The notes beneath the pieces are model-generated. The model saw nothing but the letters and a program-made list of their open reading frames with translations, was not told the DNA's origin and searched no databases. Positions 14,646 through 21,385 of a DNA stretch of 25,996 bases are shown piece by piece (positions within the stretch are counted from its first letter, which is position 1; every line of letters begins with the position of its first letter). A program made the position numbers and the translations under genes. Origin of the DNA: a virus; the IMG/VR virus record IMGVR_UViG_3300043446_005466, positions 1-25,996 of that record. One strand, 5' to 3'.

Positions 14646-14825
14646 GTGGAAACGATCACGGTCACGCCGACCGCCGATGGTCTGGGATATGCGGTGCGCC
14701 TGGAAGCGCACGGGTTCGCTGTCACCGCCAGCGTGTCATCGATGCACCTGGTGGAGGACAAACTGCCGCAGCTGCGCCGGATGATCGATCAGCTGGCCAC
14801 CGAAGCGCTGGAGCCGCAGGAATGA
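14646..14825 (+). CDS. Small unknown protein (59 aa), first plus-strand gene
   Basis: From GTG 14646: VETITVTPTADGLGYAVRL, then SSMHLVEDKLPQLRRMIDQL. It reads as a small beta-sheet followed by a helix. An ATG at 14568 in the same frame would put the promoter inside the gene and add a Cys/Gln-rich stretch of poor quality, so the GTG about 24 bases after the -10 is preferred. The stop overlaps the next ATG as ATGA. No family recognised. Confidence 0.6.
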   Translation: METITVTPTADGLGYAVRLEAHGFAVTASVSSMHLVEDKLPQLRRMIDQLATEALEPQE

Positions 14826-15067
14826 ACTGGGCTGAGATCCTGGAGCGGGCCGGCATCCCTGAGCCCCCGGGCCGGCCCGAAGTGGTGGCAGCGATTGCAG
14901 CGGAGCGTGCTGCTGCTGAGGCTGCAGCACTGGTGCAGCCCCCGCAGCCTGTGGCGAAGCGTGCTGCGAAAAAGCGTGCCCTGGGGCCCCGGCAGCGGGC
15001 CGCTGCTGCAGCGGCGAAGGCGGCAAAGGCAGCGCAGACTGGTGGCAGCTGCCTGGGCCGCCGGTGA
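14822..15067 (+). CDS. Small Lys/Ala-rich basic protein (81 aa)
   Basis: Starts MNWAEILERAGIPEPPGRPE, then a helix with many Ala, then a basic Ala-rich tail (KRAAKKRALGPRQRAAAAAAK). The N-terminal WAEILERAGIPEPPGR is a pattern I have met in other small phage proteins of unknown function. The basic tail could bind nucleic acid. Its ATG overlaps the upstream stop (ATGA), and its own stop overlaps the next GTG (GTGA), so it is translationally coupled on both sides. Confidence 0.7.
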   Translation: MNWAEILERAGIPEPPGRPEVVAAIAAERAAAEAAALVQPPQPVAKRAAKKRALGPRQRAAAAAAKAAKAAQTGGSCLGRR

Positions 15068-15297
15068 CTGATCCGAACCGCCTGTGGCTGTTGAACCTGA
15101 AGCCTGAGCGTGATGCCCGGGCGAAAGGTGGCACTGGGCAATGCCTGAGCCTGGTGCTGGAGTCTGCTGGCCCGATCGAAGCGGTGCTGCAGGATGCGCT
15201 GCAGCGCTACCCCGGCCGGGTGCTGGATGTGGTGGGGCCGCAGGGCGAAAGCTACCTGCTGTGTTGCACACCGCCCTGGTATCAGCCGGCGGAATAG
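15064..15297 (+). CDS. Small unknown protein (77 aa)
   Basis: From GTG 15064: VTDPNRLWLLNLKPERDARA, GQCLSLVLESAGPIEAVLQD, then DVVGPQGESYLLCCTPPWYQ. The beta-helix-beta look suggests a small folded domain of unknown role. It is the third of three overlapping genes, and the next promoter begins two bases after its stop codon. Confidence 0.7.
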   Translation: MTDPNRLWLLNLKPERDARAKGGTGQCLSLVLESAGPIEAVLQDALQRYPGRVLDVVGPQGESYLLCCTPPWYQPAE

Positions 15298-15298
15298 C

Positions 15299-15326
15299 TT
15301 GCACCTGGTGCAAGTGGGTGTAACCT
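15299..15326 (+). promoter_or_regulatory. Promoter with tandem operator before the helicase unit
   Basis: -35 TTGCAC (15299-15304) and -10 TAACCT (15321-15326), 16 bp apart. GGTGCAA at 15307-15313 and GGTGTAA at 15317-15323 fill the spacer and overlap the -10. The predicted start of transcription leaves a leader of under 20 nt containing CCCCACCAC before the ATG at 15350. Confidence 0.6.
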
Positions 15327-15349
15327 GCTCAGTGCCCCACCACAGGGAA

Positions 15350-15502
15350 ATGACCAAACAACCGAAACAGCCGAAGGTGATCAGCGCCAGCGGCTACCTG
15401 TTCAGAATCGAAGGCGGCCGCCGGGTGTGGCTGTCGGTGCCCCCGCAGGAATGGCAGCAGGCCAACGGCATCGAATGCCCCGCCACCCCCGGTGCCCGCT
15501 GA
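15350..15502 (+). CDS. Small unknown protein (50 aa) before the helicase
   Basis: Begins MTKQPKQPKVISASGYLFRI and continues GGRRVWLSVPPQEWQQANGI. The leader holds CCCCACCAC and AGGGAA directly before the ATG. The stop overlaps the helicase ATG (TGATG), so the two are coupled. It may be a small partner of the helicase; no family recognised. Confidence 0.65.
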   Translation: MTKQPKQPKVISASGYLFRIEGGRRVWLSVPPQEWQQANGIECPATPGAR

Positions 15503-16986
15503 TGCCCTTTTCACTTCGCCACTACCAGCAGCCCCTGGTGGATCAGGCCGGCCTGCTGATGCAGCAGGGCCGGGTGCCCTGCATCGTGCTGCCCACCGGC
15601 GGCGGCAAGACGGTGGTGCTGGCCGAACTGGTGCGGCAGGCCCTGCTCCGGCAGGAGCGGGTGGTTTGCGTCGCGCACCGGCAGGAAATCGTGCAGCAGA
15701 TCACCCAGTCGCTGCGGCAGCACCTGAGCGGGACCGGCACCAGCATCGAAGTGGTGCAGGCCGGCTGCAAGGCCCACTGGCGTGCGCAGGTCACTGTCGG
15801 GATGGTGCCCACCCTGGCCCGCCGCACGAAACACCTGGGCGCCTTCGCCGGCTGCACCCTGTTTCAGGATGAAGCCCACCACGCTGCCGCCAGCACCTGG
15901 CTGAGCGTGCAGCAGGCGCTGCAGCCGGCCCGCAGGGCAGGCCTCACCGCCACCCCGGTGCGGCCCGATGGCAAGGGGATGGGCGATGCTGCTGGGTTCA
16001 CCGACCTGGTGCTGGGCCCGCACCCTGACGAACTGATGGCCGAAGGGGCACTGTGCCGCTACCGGTTGTTCGCCGCCCCGCAGCAGATCAGCAGCCAGGG
16101 GCTCCGCCGCCGCGGCGGTGATTTCGTGCTGAGCGATGTGGAAAAACGGGTGGTGGAAATCAACGGGCAGATCGTGCCCGACTGGGAGCGCCTGAACCCT
16201 GACCGCCTGCCCACCATCACGGTGGCGGTGTCGGTGGATCACGCGCACCAGCTGGCAGCGCTCTACCGCGATGCCGGGCACGCTGCCGAAGCGGTGGACG
16301 GCAGCACGCCGAAGGGGCAGCGGGATGCTGCCTTCGCCCGCTTCCGCTCCGGTGAAACCACCGTGATCGTGAGCTGCGCCCTGATCGATGAAGGTCTCGA
16401 TGTGCCCAGCGCCACGGTGCTGCAGCTCACCAGGCCCACCGCCAGCCTGCGGCTGTGGAAACAGCTGTGCGGCCGGGTGCTGCGCCCAGCGGACGGCAAA
16501 CCCTATGCGGTGATCGTTGATCACACCGACAACTGGCGCCGGCTGCCGCTGCCCGATGCCCGGATCAAATGGGAGCTGAATCCCGATGTGCAGGCGGTGG
16601 CGCAGCGCCGGCAGCTGGAAATCGATCCGGTCACTGATGAAGTGAAGGTGGGCCCGGTGGTGGAAATCGAAACCACCGGCAAACAGCTGCAGGAAATCAC
16701 CCCGGAGCTGATCGCTGCGGCGCACCCCACTGCTGCGCGGCGGATGTTCAACCAACGCTTTCAGCAGGAGCTGACCGGTGTGATGTGCGGCGACCTGCCG
16801 GCAGCATCGATGAAGGTGTGGTTACAGCGGATTCCGCTGCTGGAGCAGGCGAACCTGGAAGCGCTGGGGCAGGTGCTGGATCTGGGTGCCGGCTGGGCTC
16901 AGGCGCAGCTGATGCTGAACAGCCTGCTGCCGGCCACCCGGCTGGCGGCCACGAAACAGGCACAGGAGCGCCTGCGGCGGGGCTGA
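15502..16986 (+). CDS. SF2 DEAH-box helicase (RadD / type III res-like)
   Basis: 494 residues with a full superfamily 2 core: Q-like region LRHYQQPLVD, motif I PTGGGKT (31-37), Ia VAHRQE, motif II DEAH (123-126), motif III LTATP (148-152). The second RecA domain holds VSVDHAHQLAALY, FRSGETTVIVSCALIDEGLDVP and the arginine-finger motif QLCGRVLRP. About 130 residues follow that are phage-specific. Such helicases act in recombination, fork repair or replication; bacterial RadD is the nearest well-known relative by motif layout. ATG 15502 overlaps the stop of the small upstream gene. Confidence 0.9.
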   Translation: MPFSLRHYQQPLVDQAGLLMQQGRVPCIVLPTGGGKTVVLAELVRQALLRQERVVCVAHRQEIVQQITQSLRQHLSGTGTSIEVVQAGCKAHWRAQVTVGMVPTLARRTKHLGAFAGCTLFQDEAHHAAASTWLSVQQALQPARRAGLTATPVRPDGKGMGDAAGFTDLVLGPHPDELMAEGALCRYRLFAAPQQISSQGLRRRGGDFVLSDVEKRVVEINGQIVPDWERLNPDRLPTITVAVSVDHAHQLAALYRDAGHAAEAVDGSTPKGQRDAAFARFRSGETTVIVSCALIDEGLDVPSATVLQLTRPTASLRLWKQLCGRVLRPADGKPYAVIVDHTDNWRRLPLPDARIKWELNPDVQAVAQRRQLEIDPVTDEVKVGPVVEIETTGKQLQEITPELIAAAHPTAARRMFNQRFQQELTGVMCGDLPAASMKVWLQRIPLLEQANLEALGQVLDLGAGWAQAQLMLNSLLPATRLAATKQAQERLRRG

Positions 16987-17002
16987 ACACCGCAGCACAA
17001 CG

Positions 17003-17048
17003 GGTGCAAACAGGTGTAAGGTGCGAAAGCCCCTTGCACCCTTTTTTT
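17003..17048 (+). promoter_or_regulatory. Tandem operator and promoter overlapping a terminator-like hairpin
   Basis: GGTGCAA (17003-17009) and GGTGTAA (17013-17019) run into a -10 TAAGGT (17017-17022); the -35 is weak (CAGCAC near 16993). GGTGC at 17021-17025 pairs with GCACC at 17036-17040, and a longer arm GGGTGCAA (17002-17009) can pair with TTGCACCC (17034-17041). A run of seven Ts follows and the next gene begins at once. It can serve as the helicase terminator and as the start signal of the next gene. Confidence 0.5.
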
Positions 17049-17789
17049 GTGCTTCGCCCTGAACTGAAATCCCTGGCCAGCGCCGCCAGCACCGTGCTGG
17101 TGCGCGGCCGGGTGATCGAAATGCACTGCAATGCCCCGGGCACTGTGGACCTGCTGCTGCGCCGCACCACCGTGCGCCCGCTGGAGCAGGGGCAGCCCGC
17201 CACCCTGCACCCTGAGATCGCCACCGATCACCTGTGGATCCGCTTCCCTGATGCCGTGCGCGAAACCCGCCCTGCCCCCGCTGGGGTGAGCAGCCGGCTG
17301 AATGCTGTGCTGCGGCAGGAGCCGGTGACACTGCTGGAGCGCATCGCCCTGGTGGGCACCTGCGGGTTCTACACCCAGGCCAATGGCGCCCTGGGCATCG
17401 GCATCGTGCAGGTCCACCCGGTGGTGAGCGAACACCGCCTGCAGGCCCTGGTGATGGAAGCGCAGGAATGCTTCCTGGGGCATCCCTGGGATCGGCATTG
17501 CCTGGAGCACCTGCGGGAAACGCTGGCCACCGCCCGCCGCTACCTGGCAGAGGATCTGATCGTGCTCACCCAGCCAGCGGCGAAGGTGCTGAAGCTGCTG
17601 GAGCGGGTGGAACAGGTGTGTGAGCGCAACCACCGGGCGGAGCGCCGGGCCCGCGATGGCCGCCGGGAACTGGCAGCCGGATCGGTGGTGATGCTGGATC
17701 CGAAGCTGAGCGCCACCAGCCTGTTCGATGCTGTGCGCGGCGCCAGCGCCACCGATCGGCTGAAGCTGCAGCAAAGGATGCCAGGCTGA
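17049..17789 (+). CDS. Unknown protein (246 aa)
   Basis: From GTG 17049, straight after the T-run. The N-terminal part has beta-rich segments (TVLVRGRVIEMHC, VDLLLRRTTVRPLEQGQP); the middle ALVGTCGFYTQANGALGIGI is followed by IVQVHPVVSEHRLQALVM. The C-terminal half is helical (LERVEQVCERNHRAERRARD). I recognise no family and no catalytic motif. It stands between helicase and recombination genes, so a role in DNA metabolism is possible. The long frame upstream of this GTG is antisense-like overlap with the helicase. Confidence 0.7.
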   Translation: MLRPELKSLASAASTVLVRGRVIEMHCNAPGTVDLLLRRTTVRPLEQGQPATLHPEIATDHLWIRFPDAVRETRPAPAGVSSRLNAVLRQEPVTLLERIALVGTCGFYTQANGALGIGIVQVHPVVSEHRLQALVMEAQECFLGHPWDRHCLEHLRETLATARRYLAEDLIVLTQPAAKVLKLLERVEQVCERNHRAERRARDGRRELAAGSVVMLDPKLSATSLFDAVRGASATDRLKLQQRMPG

Positions 17790-17809
17790 TCACCCACCGC
17801 AGTGAAACA

Positions 17810-18016
17810 GTGGGGCGCATCACCTTCACCCAGGCGATGATGGCCGACCTGGAAATCCGGCAGGGCACCAGGCGGGGCGAAGTGGCCAGCCGCCTGCTGC
17901 CCGATCTGTCACCGGCCAGGGCGATGCAGGTGCTGCGGCAGGAGCTGAAACAGCACGATCTGTATCGGCACAACCCAGCCCCGAACGCCCGGAACCTGAA
18001 ACCAGATCCGCGCTAG
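17810..18016 (+). CDS. Small unknown protein, possibly helical DNA-binding (68 aa)
   Basis: GTG 17810 (VGRITFTQAMMADLEIRQ), then RRGEVASRLLPDLSPARAMQ and VLRQELKQHD. The helix-turn-helix-like spacing around EVASRLLPDLSPARAMQ and the basic make-up suggest DNA binding, but no family is certain. CACCCACCGC lies about 10 bases upstream of the start. It ends one base before an inverted repeat that precedes the next gene. Confidence 0.55.
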   Translation: MGRITFTQAMMADLEIRQGTRRGEVASRLLPDLSPARAMQVLRQELKQHDLYRHNPAPNARNLKPDPR

Positions 18017-18052
18017 AACCTTGTCTAGGTTGCCGCGGAAGGGTGCTACGCT
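18017..18052 (+). promoter_or_regulatory. Inverted repeat and possible promoter
   Basis: AACCT (18017-18021) and AGGTT (18027-18031) form a short inverted repeat, and TACGCT (18047-18052) could be a -10 box. The only -35 candidates are poorly spaced (TTGTCT 20 bp away, TTGCCG 11 bp away). A leader with ACCCACCAC (18063-18071) and the ATG at 18081 follow, as after the better promoters. Confidence 0.4.
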
Positions 18053-18080
18053 TTCTGAGTCAACCCACCACAGGCAGACA

Positions 18081-18773
18081 ATGCCCGCCCCCCGTAGCAC
18101 CCCCCTGGGGTCCACTTCGATCGCCGCTGAACAAGGCATCGTCAATTTCGCGCAGATCTGCGCCCCGTTTTTCGCCCAGGCATCGCAACCCACCTGGATC
18201 CTGCTGGCGCAGCGCCACTTCGGTGAGCGCATCCTGCACAGCACCCACATCAGCAAGCTGGTGAAGGGCGACCTGCTGTATCCCGCCCCTAAGACCTTCC
18301 TGGCCATCGGCAACCTGAACCTGGCCATTGCCGAAGGCACCCTGGACACCACCGGCCTGAACGATCGCCTGCCCGCTGGCGGCCTGCAGCCGATGGTGGT
18401 GGAAGGCGAAGCGCTGGGCCCCCTTTCGATGTTCGCGGTGTTCAGCGGCTACCAGCCGGTGGACCTGATCGATCGGGGCCCCATCCGCACCTTCGATCGC
18501 CGGGTGATCGGCCAGACCTTGCGCAGCTTCGGCCGTGCCGCCCGGGCCCGGTTCTATGCGATGGGCATCGATTTCGTGGCGGATGATCGCCAGCGCCTGC
18601 TGAAGGCTGCACCGTGCCTGCTGCCCTTCCTGACGGGTGAGCCTGCTGGCGATGGCCGTGAGCTGCTGGAGCAGCTGCCGGCTGTGGCTGAGCTGCTGGA
18701 CCTGAAGGAAGCGGAGCTGTGGGAGCAGCTGCAGCGGTTTGAGAAGGAAGCGCTGGGCCGCCGGGCCAAATAG
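18081..18773 (+). CDS. Unknown protein with possible N-terminal helix-turn-helix (230 aa)
   Basis: Residues 45-80 (RHFGERILHSTHISKLVKGD, then YPAPKTFLAIGNLN) look like an XRE-type helix-turn-helix in which ISKLVKGD would follow the recognition helix. The rest is helical, with FGRAARARFYAMGIDFVADD and Leu/Glu-rich C-terminal helices (LLDLKEAELWEQLQRFEKEA). It may be a phage regulator; its own promoter and the inverted repeat just upstream would suit self-regulation. An enzyme is not excluded. ATG 18081 was chosen for the C-rich leader; an earlier ATG at 18021 lies in the promoter. Confidence 0.6.
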   Translation: MPAPRSTPLGSTSIAAEQGIVNFAQICAPFFAQASQPTWILLAQRHFGERILHSTHISKLVKGDLLYPAPKTFLAIGNLNLAIAEGTLDTTGLNDRLPAGGLQPMVVEGEALGPLSMFAVFSGYQPVDLIDRGPIRTFDRRVIGQTLRSFGRAARARFYAMGIDFVADDRQRLLKAAPCLLPFLTGEPAGDGRELLEQLPAVAELLDLKEAELWEQLQRFEKEALGRRAK

Positions 18774-18802
18774 TTGCCAGTGGGTGCAGGTGGGTGTATG
18801 AT
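18774..18802 (+). promoter_or_regulatory. Strong promoter with tandem operator
   Basis: -35 TTGCCA (18774-18779), 17-bp spacer, -10 TATGAT (18797-18802): the best sigma-70-type match in the window. GGTGCAG (18783-18789) and GGTGTAT (18793-18799) lie in the spacer and overlap the -10. GGTGGGTGT (18789-18797) and ACACCCACC (18814-18822) form a perfect 9-bp inverted repeat around the -10 and likely start site. Confidence 0.75.
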
Positions 18803-18828
18803 TTCTGCATCGGACACCCACCACACCC

Positions 18829-19371
18829 GTGACCATCACCACCCCCGTTTTCGGCCCCCGCAGCACCTACGCGATCGGCACCCGCACCTTCCGCGATCAG
18901 CTGGAAGCCGACCTGGCCACCGGCGTGCGCGGCGGGAACAAGCACCGCCTGATCGCCCGCATCTGGTGGCACCTGCACGGTCACAACGACCTTGCCGGCT
19001 ATGCCACCTTTCGCGCCCAGCAGGAGCGCCGCACCTTCGCCCAGCTGCACGCTGATTTCGATCACTGCCTGCCCCCGCAGTGGGCCTGGAGCAAGCCTGA
19101 AGCTGCCCCTGCCCCCGCTGCACCGGCAGCTGCGCCGAAGGCCACCACGCCGAAGCTGGAGCGCCTGATTCGCACCTTCAACACCACCAGCGACCTGGCC
19201 GATGCCCAGCGGGACTGGGTGCTGGCCCAGGGCGGTGTGGAAGCGCTGGCCACCGCCCGGGTGATCAACCCCGCCAATGGCCGCACCTGGGGCCTGCTGC
19301 AGTCCAGCTGGTTCGCCACTTCGCAAACGATCTGGCACCTGATGCGCGGCCGCCTGCTGCTCCTGCGCTGA
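18829..19371 (+). CDS. Unknown protein (180 aa)
   Basis: From GTG 18829, five bases after CACCCACCAC. Residues 1-85 form a compact part (FGPRSTYAIGTRTFRDQLEA, HRLIARIWWHLHGHNDLAGY); then an Ala/Pro linker (APAPAAPAAAPKATTPK) and a second part (LIRTFNTTSDLADAQRDWVL, WGLLQSSWFATSQTIW). No family recognised. The strong own promoter suggests a product made in quantity or early. Confidence 0.7.
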   Translation: MTITTPVFGPRSTYAIGTRTFRDQLEADLATGVRGGNKHRLIARIWWHLHGHNDLAGYATFRAQQERRTFAQLHADFDHCLPPQWAWSKPEAAPAPAAPAAAPKATTPKLERLIRTFNTTSDLADAQRDWVLAQGGVEALATARVINPANGRTWGLLQSSWFATSQTIWHLMRGRLLLLR

Positions 19372-19396
19372 TCTGCACCCACAGGGGCTGTATGCT
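19368..19396 (+). promoter_or_regulatory. Possible promoter before the ribbon-helix-helix gene
   Basis: -10 TATGCT (19391-19396), preceded by TG, with a poor -35 (CTGATC, 19368-19373) at 17 bp. There is no complete tandem element here, only TGCACCC in the spacer. The predicted leader is C-rich (ATACACCCAACTGCCCCC). Confidence 0.45.
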
Positions 19397-19429
19397 CAGC
19401 CCCATACACCCAACTGCCCCCACACCCCG

Positions 19430-19732
19430 ATGCCTGTTGTAACCCGTGCCACTGGAAGCACCCGCCGCGATCCGAACGCCCGCAGCATCACATTTCGGCT
19501 CAGTGTTGAACTGCACAGCGCCCTGTCGGAATACGCTGCAGCCGAACGCCGCAGCCTGAACGGTGTGCTGGCGCTCCTGCTGGAGGAAGCGATTGCCGCC
19601 CGCCGTGCTGCTGCAGCTGCTGAAGCTGCCGAAATGGCTGAGCTGCGCCGTGCTGCCCGTGCAGCGAAAGCTGCCGGCCTGATCGAAACCACCCGCACCA
19701 GGAAGCGGAAGCCGAAAGCCACCGCTGCCTGA
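19430..19732 (+). CDS. Ribbon-helix-helix (Arc/CopG-type) protein
   Basis: 100 residues. Residues 18-57 (RSITFRLSVELHSALSEYAA, then RRSLNGVLALLLEEAI) fit the RHH fold: one beta strand for the DNA groove and two helices for dimerisation. A helical Ala-rich stretch and a basic tail (TRTRKRKPKATAA) follow. Such proteins bind tandem short sites as pairs of dimers, which makes it a reasonable candidate for the protein that reads the tandem GGTGYAA elements of this window; that link is only an inference. ATG 19430 comes after a C-rich leader. Confidence 0.8.
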   Translation: MPVVTRATGSTRRDPNARSITFRLSVELHSALSEYAAAERRSLNGVLALLLEEAIAARRAAAAAEAAEMAELRRAARAAKAAGLIETTRTRKRKPKATAA

Positions 19733-19752
19733 TCACCCACCACACCACTGCA

Positions 19753-19806
19753 ATGCCTGAAGCCACCGCCACCACCACCGAAGCGCCTGCTGCGGCGCCC
19801 GCCTGA
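19753..19806 (+). CDS. Seventeen-codon micro-ORF (possible leader peptide)
   Basis: MPEATATTTEAPAAAPA followed by TGA. It has the complete CACCCACCAC leader (19734-19743) and CTGCA before the ATG, just as the larger genes do. The product resembles the start of the next protein (MPATPAEAIEQPVAAAAP), and the next gene has its own leader within the following 17 bases. It could be a leader peptide, or the rest of a duplicated gene start. Confidence 0.4.
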   Translation: MPEATATTTEAPAAAPA

Positions 19807-19823
19807 TTTCACCCACCGACACC

Positions 19824-20531
19824 ATGCCCGCAACACCCGCCGAAGCGATCGAACAGCCTGTGGCTGCCGCTGCACCAGCAGCTGCGCCGAAGGCCCGCCG
19901 CAACCCCGCCAAACCATCACCTGAAGCCTTCGCCGCCCTGTCGGTGGCCCTGGAGCCCGGCCCACTGCCCCCCGGCTGCGGGCCCACCCTCGCTGCGCTC
20001 ACTGCCCTGGATGCAGCCATTGCGCTGTCGCAATCCCAGTTCGGCACGATCCTGCGCGATGCCGACAATCCGTATTTCAAAAGCTCCTATGTGAGCCTGC
20101 CCAGCCTGCTGGCCCTGGTGCGGCCGATCCTGCACGCCAATGGCGTGATGATCAGCAGCTCCTACCAGCTCACATCCGCCGGGTTTGTGGTGAGCACCAC
20201 CCTCACCCACACCACCACCGGCGGCTGGCGGGTGAGCACCTTCCCAGTGCCCGACCCATCGAAACCGCAATCGGTGGGTGCAGCAGGCACCTACGGCCTG
20301 CGGCTGTCGCTGCTCCAGCTGCTGGCGATCAGCGGTGAGGATGACGATGGCAATGCCGCCACCACCGGTGCGCCGGTGCCGAACACTGTGCCCGTGGCGC
20401 AGTGGGGTGCACCGTCCACAGCAGCCCAGCCGGCTGCCAGCGCACCCACAGCAGCACCAGCTGCGCAGGCCCCTGCGGCCTGGGATGCACCAGCACCCGC
20501 ACCTGGCACCGCCCCACAGCCCTGGCTGTGA
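19824..20531 (+). CDS. ERF-family single-strand annealing protein
   Basis: 235 residues. The core (about 58-177) fits the ERF superfamily of phage recombinases: an N-terminal helix (ALTALDAAIALSQSQF), the segment NPYFKSSYVSLPSLLALVRP, beta strands, and the hallmark GTYGLRLSLLQLLAISGEDD with a following acidic DGN. These proteins form rings and anneal complementary strands. The first 50 residues and the last 55 are Ala/Pro-rich, the end being PQPWL. With the PD-(D/E)XK nuclease downstream it makes an exonuclease-annealase pair. ATG 19824 follows CACCCACC at 19810-19817. Confidence 0.9.
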   Translation: MPATPAEAIEQPVAAAAPAAAPKARRNPAKPSPEAFAALSVALEPGPLPPGCGPTLAALTALDAAIALSQSQFGTILRDADNPYFKSSYVSLPSLLALVRPILHANGVMISSSYQLTSAGFVVSTTLTHTTTGGWRVSTFPVPDPSKPQSVGAAGTYGLRLSLLQLLAISGEDDDGNAATTGAPVPNTVPVAQWGAPSTAAQPAASAPTAAPAAQAPAAWDAPAPAPGTAPQPWL

Positions 20532-20581
20532 GCGCTGCCACCACTGGCTTCAAACCAAACCCTTCCTGACTGAGACCAACG

Positions 20582-21322
20582 ATGAAAGGCACCAAAGTTT
20601 CCCTGTGGGCCAACGCTGCACCCAGCGAAAAATCCCCCGTGCTGACCGGCCCTGTCGGTCTGCCCCACGCCACCGCCCGGATGTCGCTGTGGCAGAACAA
20701 GGCTGCAGGCCAGAACCCGAAGGCCCCCGTACTGAACGGGAACCTGGAGCTGAGCACCGGCTATGTGAAAGCGCTGCTGGCAATGGCGCAGGCCGGCCAG
20801 GTGGATCGCGGCTACCAGGATGTGCCTGTGATGAAGCTGCCGATCCAGGTGTCGCCCCCTGGTGGCGGCCAGGGCCTGAGCGGATCGATCGAAATCCCCC
20901 TGGAGCTGCTGCAGGGTGACCTGGCAGCAGGCCGCGGCCTGGAAGTGGTGAACCAGAACACTGGCGAACAGGCTTTCAAGCTGCGGGTGTCGATCTGGCG
21001 GGGTGATGGCCAGAACCCGCAGGCCCCGGTGCTGCGCGGCGAAGTGGAATCCCCCAGTGAGCGTGCCGCATACCAGGCCAGCCGCGGCCAGGCAGCTGCT
21101 GGCAATGCCTGGGGGGCTGCTCCTGCTGCTCCTGCTGCTCCTGCTGCTGCGCCTGCCGCCGCCGCCTGGGGCGCTCCTGCTGCTGCTCCTGCTGCTGCTC
21201 CTGCCCCTGTGGCGGTGGTGCCGGCCCCGGCCGATGCTCCTGCCCCGGTGCAGGCAATGGCTGCCCCGCCTGCCCCTGTGGCGGCCGCCGGCAGCGCCTG
21301 GGATACAACGCCCGCTTTCTGA
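20582..21322 (+). CDS. Repeat protein with Ala/Pro tail, possible SSB-like role
   Basis: 246 residues. Three copies of a motif about 20 residues long: VSLWANAAPSEKSPVLTG (6-23), MSLWQN...QNPKAPVLNG (34-53) and VSIWRG...QNPQAPVLRG (136-153). Between the second and third lies a beta-rich stretch. The last 75 residues are low-complexity Ala/Pro/Gly ending AWDTTPAF. A nucleic-acid-binding core, a flexible tail and a terminal Pro-x-Phe would be the plan of a single-strand binding protein, and the flanking ERF and nuclease genes suit it, but I see no OB-fold signature. No known family is recognised with confidence. A terminator follows. Confidence 0.65.
   Translation: MKGTKVSLWANAAPSEKSPVLTGPVGLPHATARMSLWQNKAAGQNPKAPVLNGNLELSTGYVKALLAMAQAGQVDRGYQDVPVMKLPIQVSPPGGGQGLSGSIEIPLELLQGDLAAGRGLEVVNQNTGEQAFKLRVSIWRGDGQNPQAPVLRGEVESPSERAAYQASRGQAAAGNAWGAAPAAPAAPAAAPAAAAWGAPAAAPAAAPAPVAVVPAPADAPAPVQAMAAPPAPVAAAGSAWDTTPAF
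21113..21213. repeat. Low-complexity GCT/CCT repeat tract inside the repeat protein gene
   Basis: Codons GCT and CCT are repeated (GCTGCTCCTGCTGCTCCT and variants), coding for Ala and Pro. The rest of the gene and its neighbours prefer GCC, GCA and CCC, so this tract looks like replication slippage or recent expansion. Confidence 0.7.
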
Positions 21323-21336
21323 TCAGCTGCTGCGCT

Positions 21337-21360
21337 GGGCCCCTGCGGGGGCCCTTTTTT
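21337..21360 (+). terminator. Intrinsic terminator after the repeat protein gene
   Basis: GGGCCCC (21337-21343), a 4-nt loop, GGGGCCC (21348-21354), then six Ts. It lies about 15 bases after the stop and about 25 before the next gene's ATG, so the nuclease gene needs either read-through or a promoter I cannot see. Confidence 0.85.
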
Positions 21361-21385
21361 GCGCCTTTCACCCACCACGCCTGCA

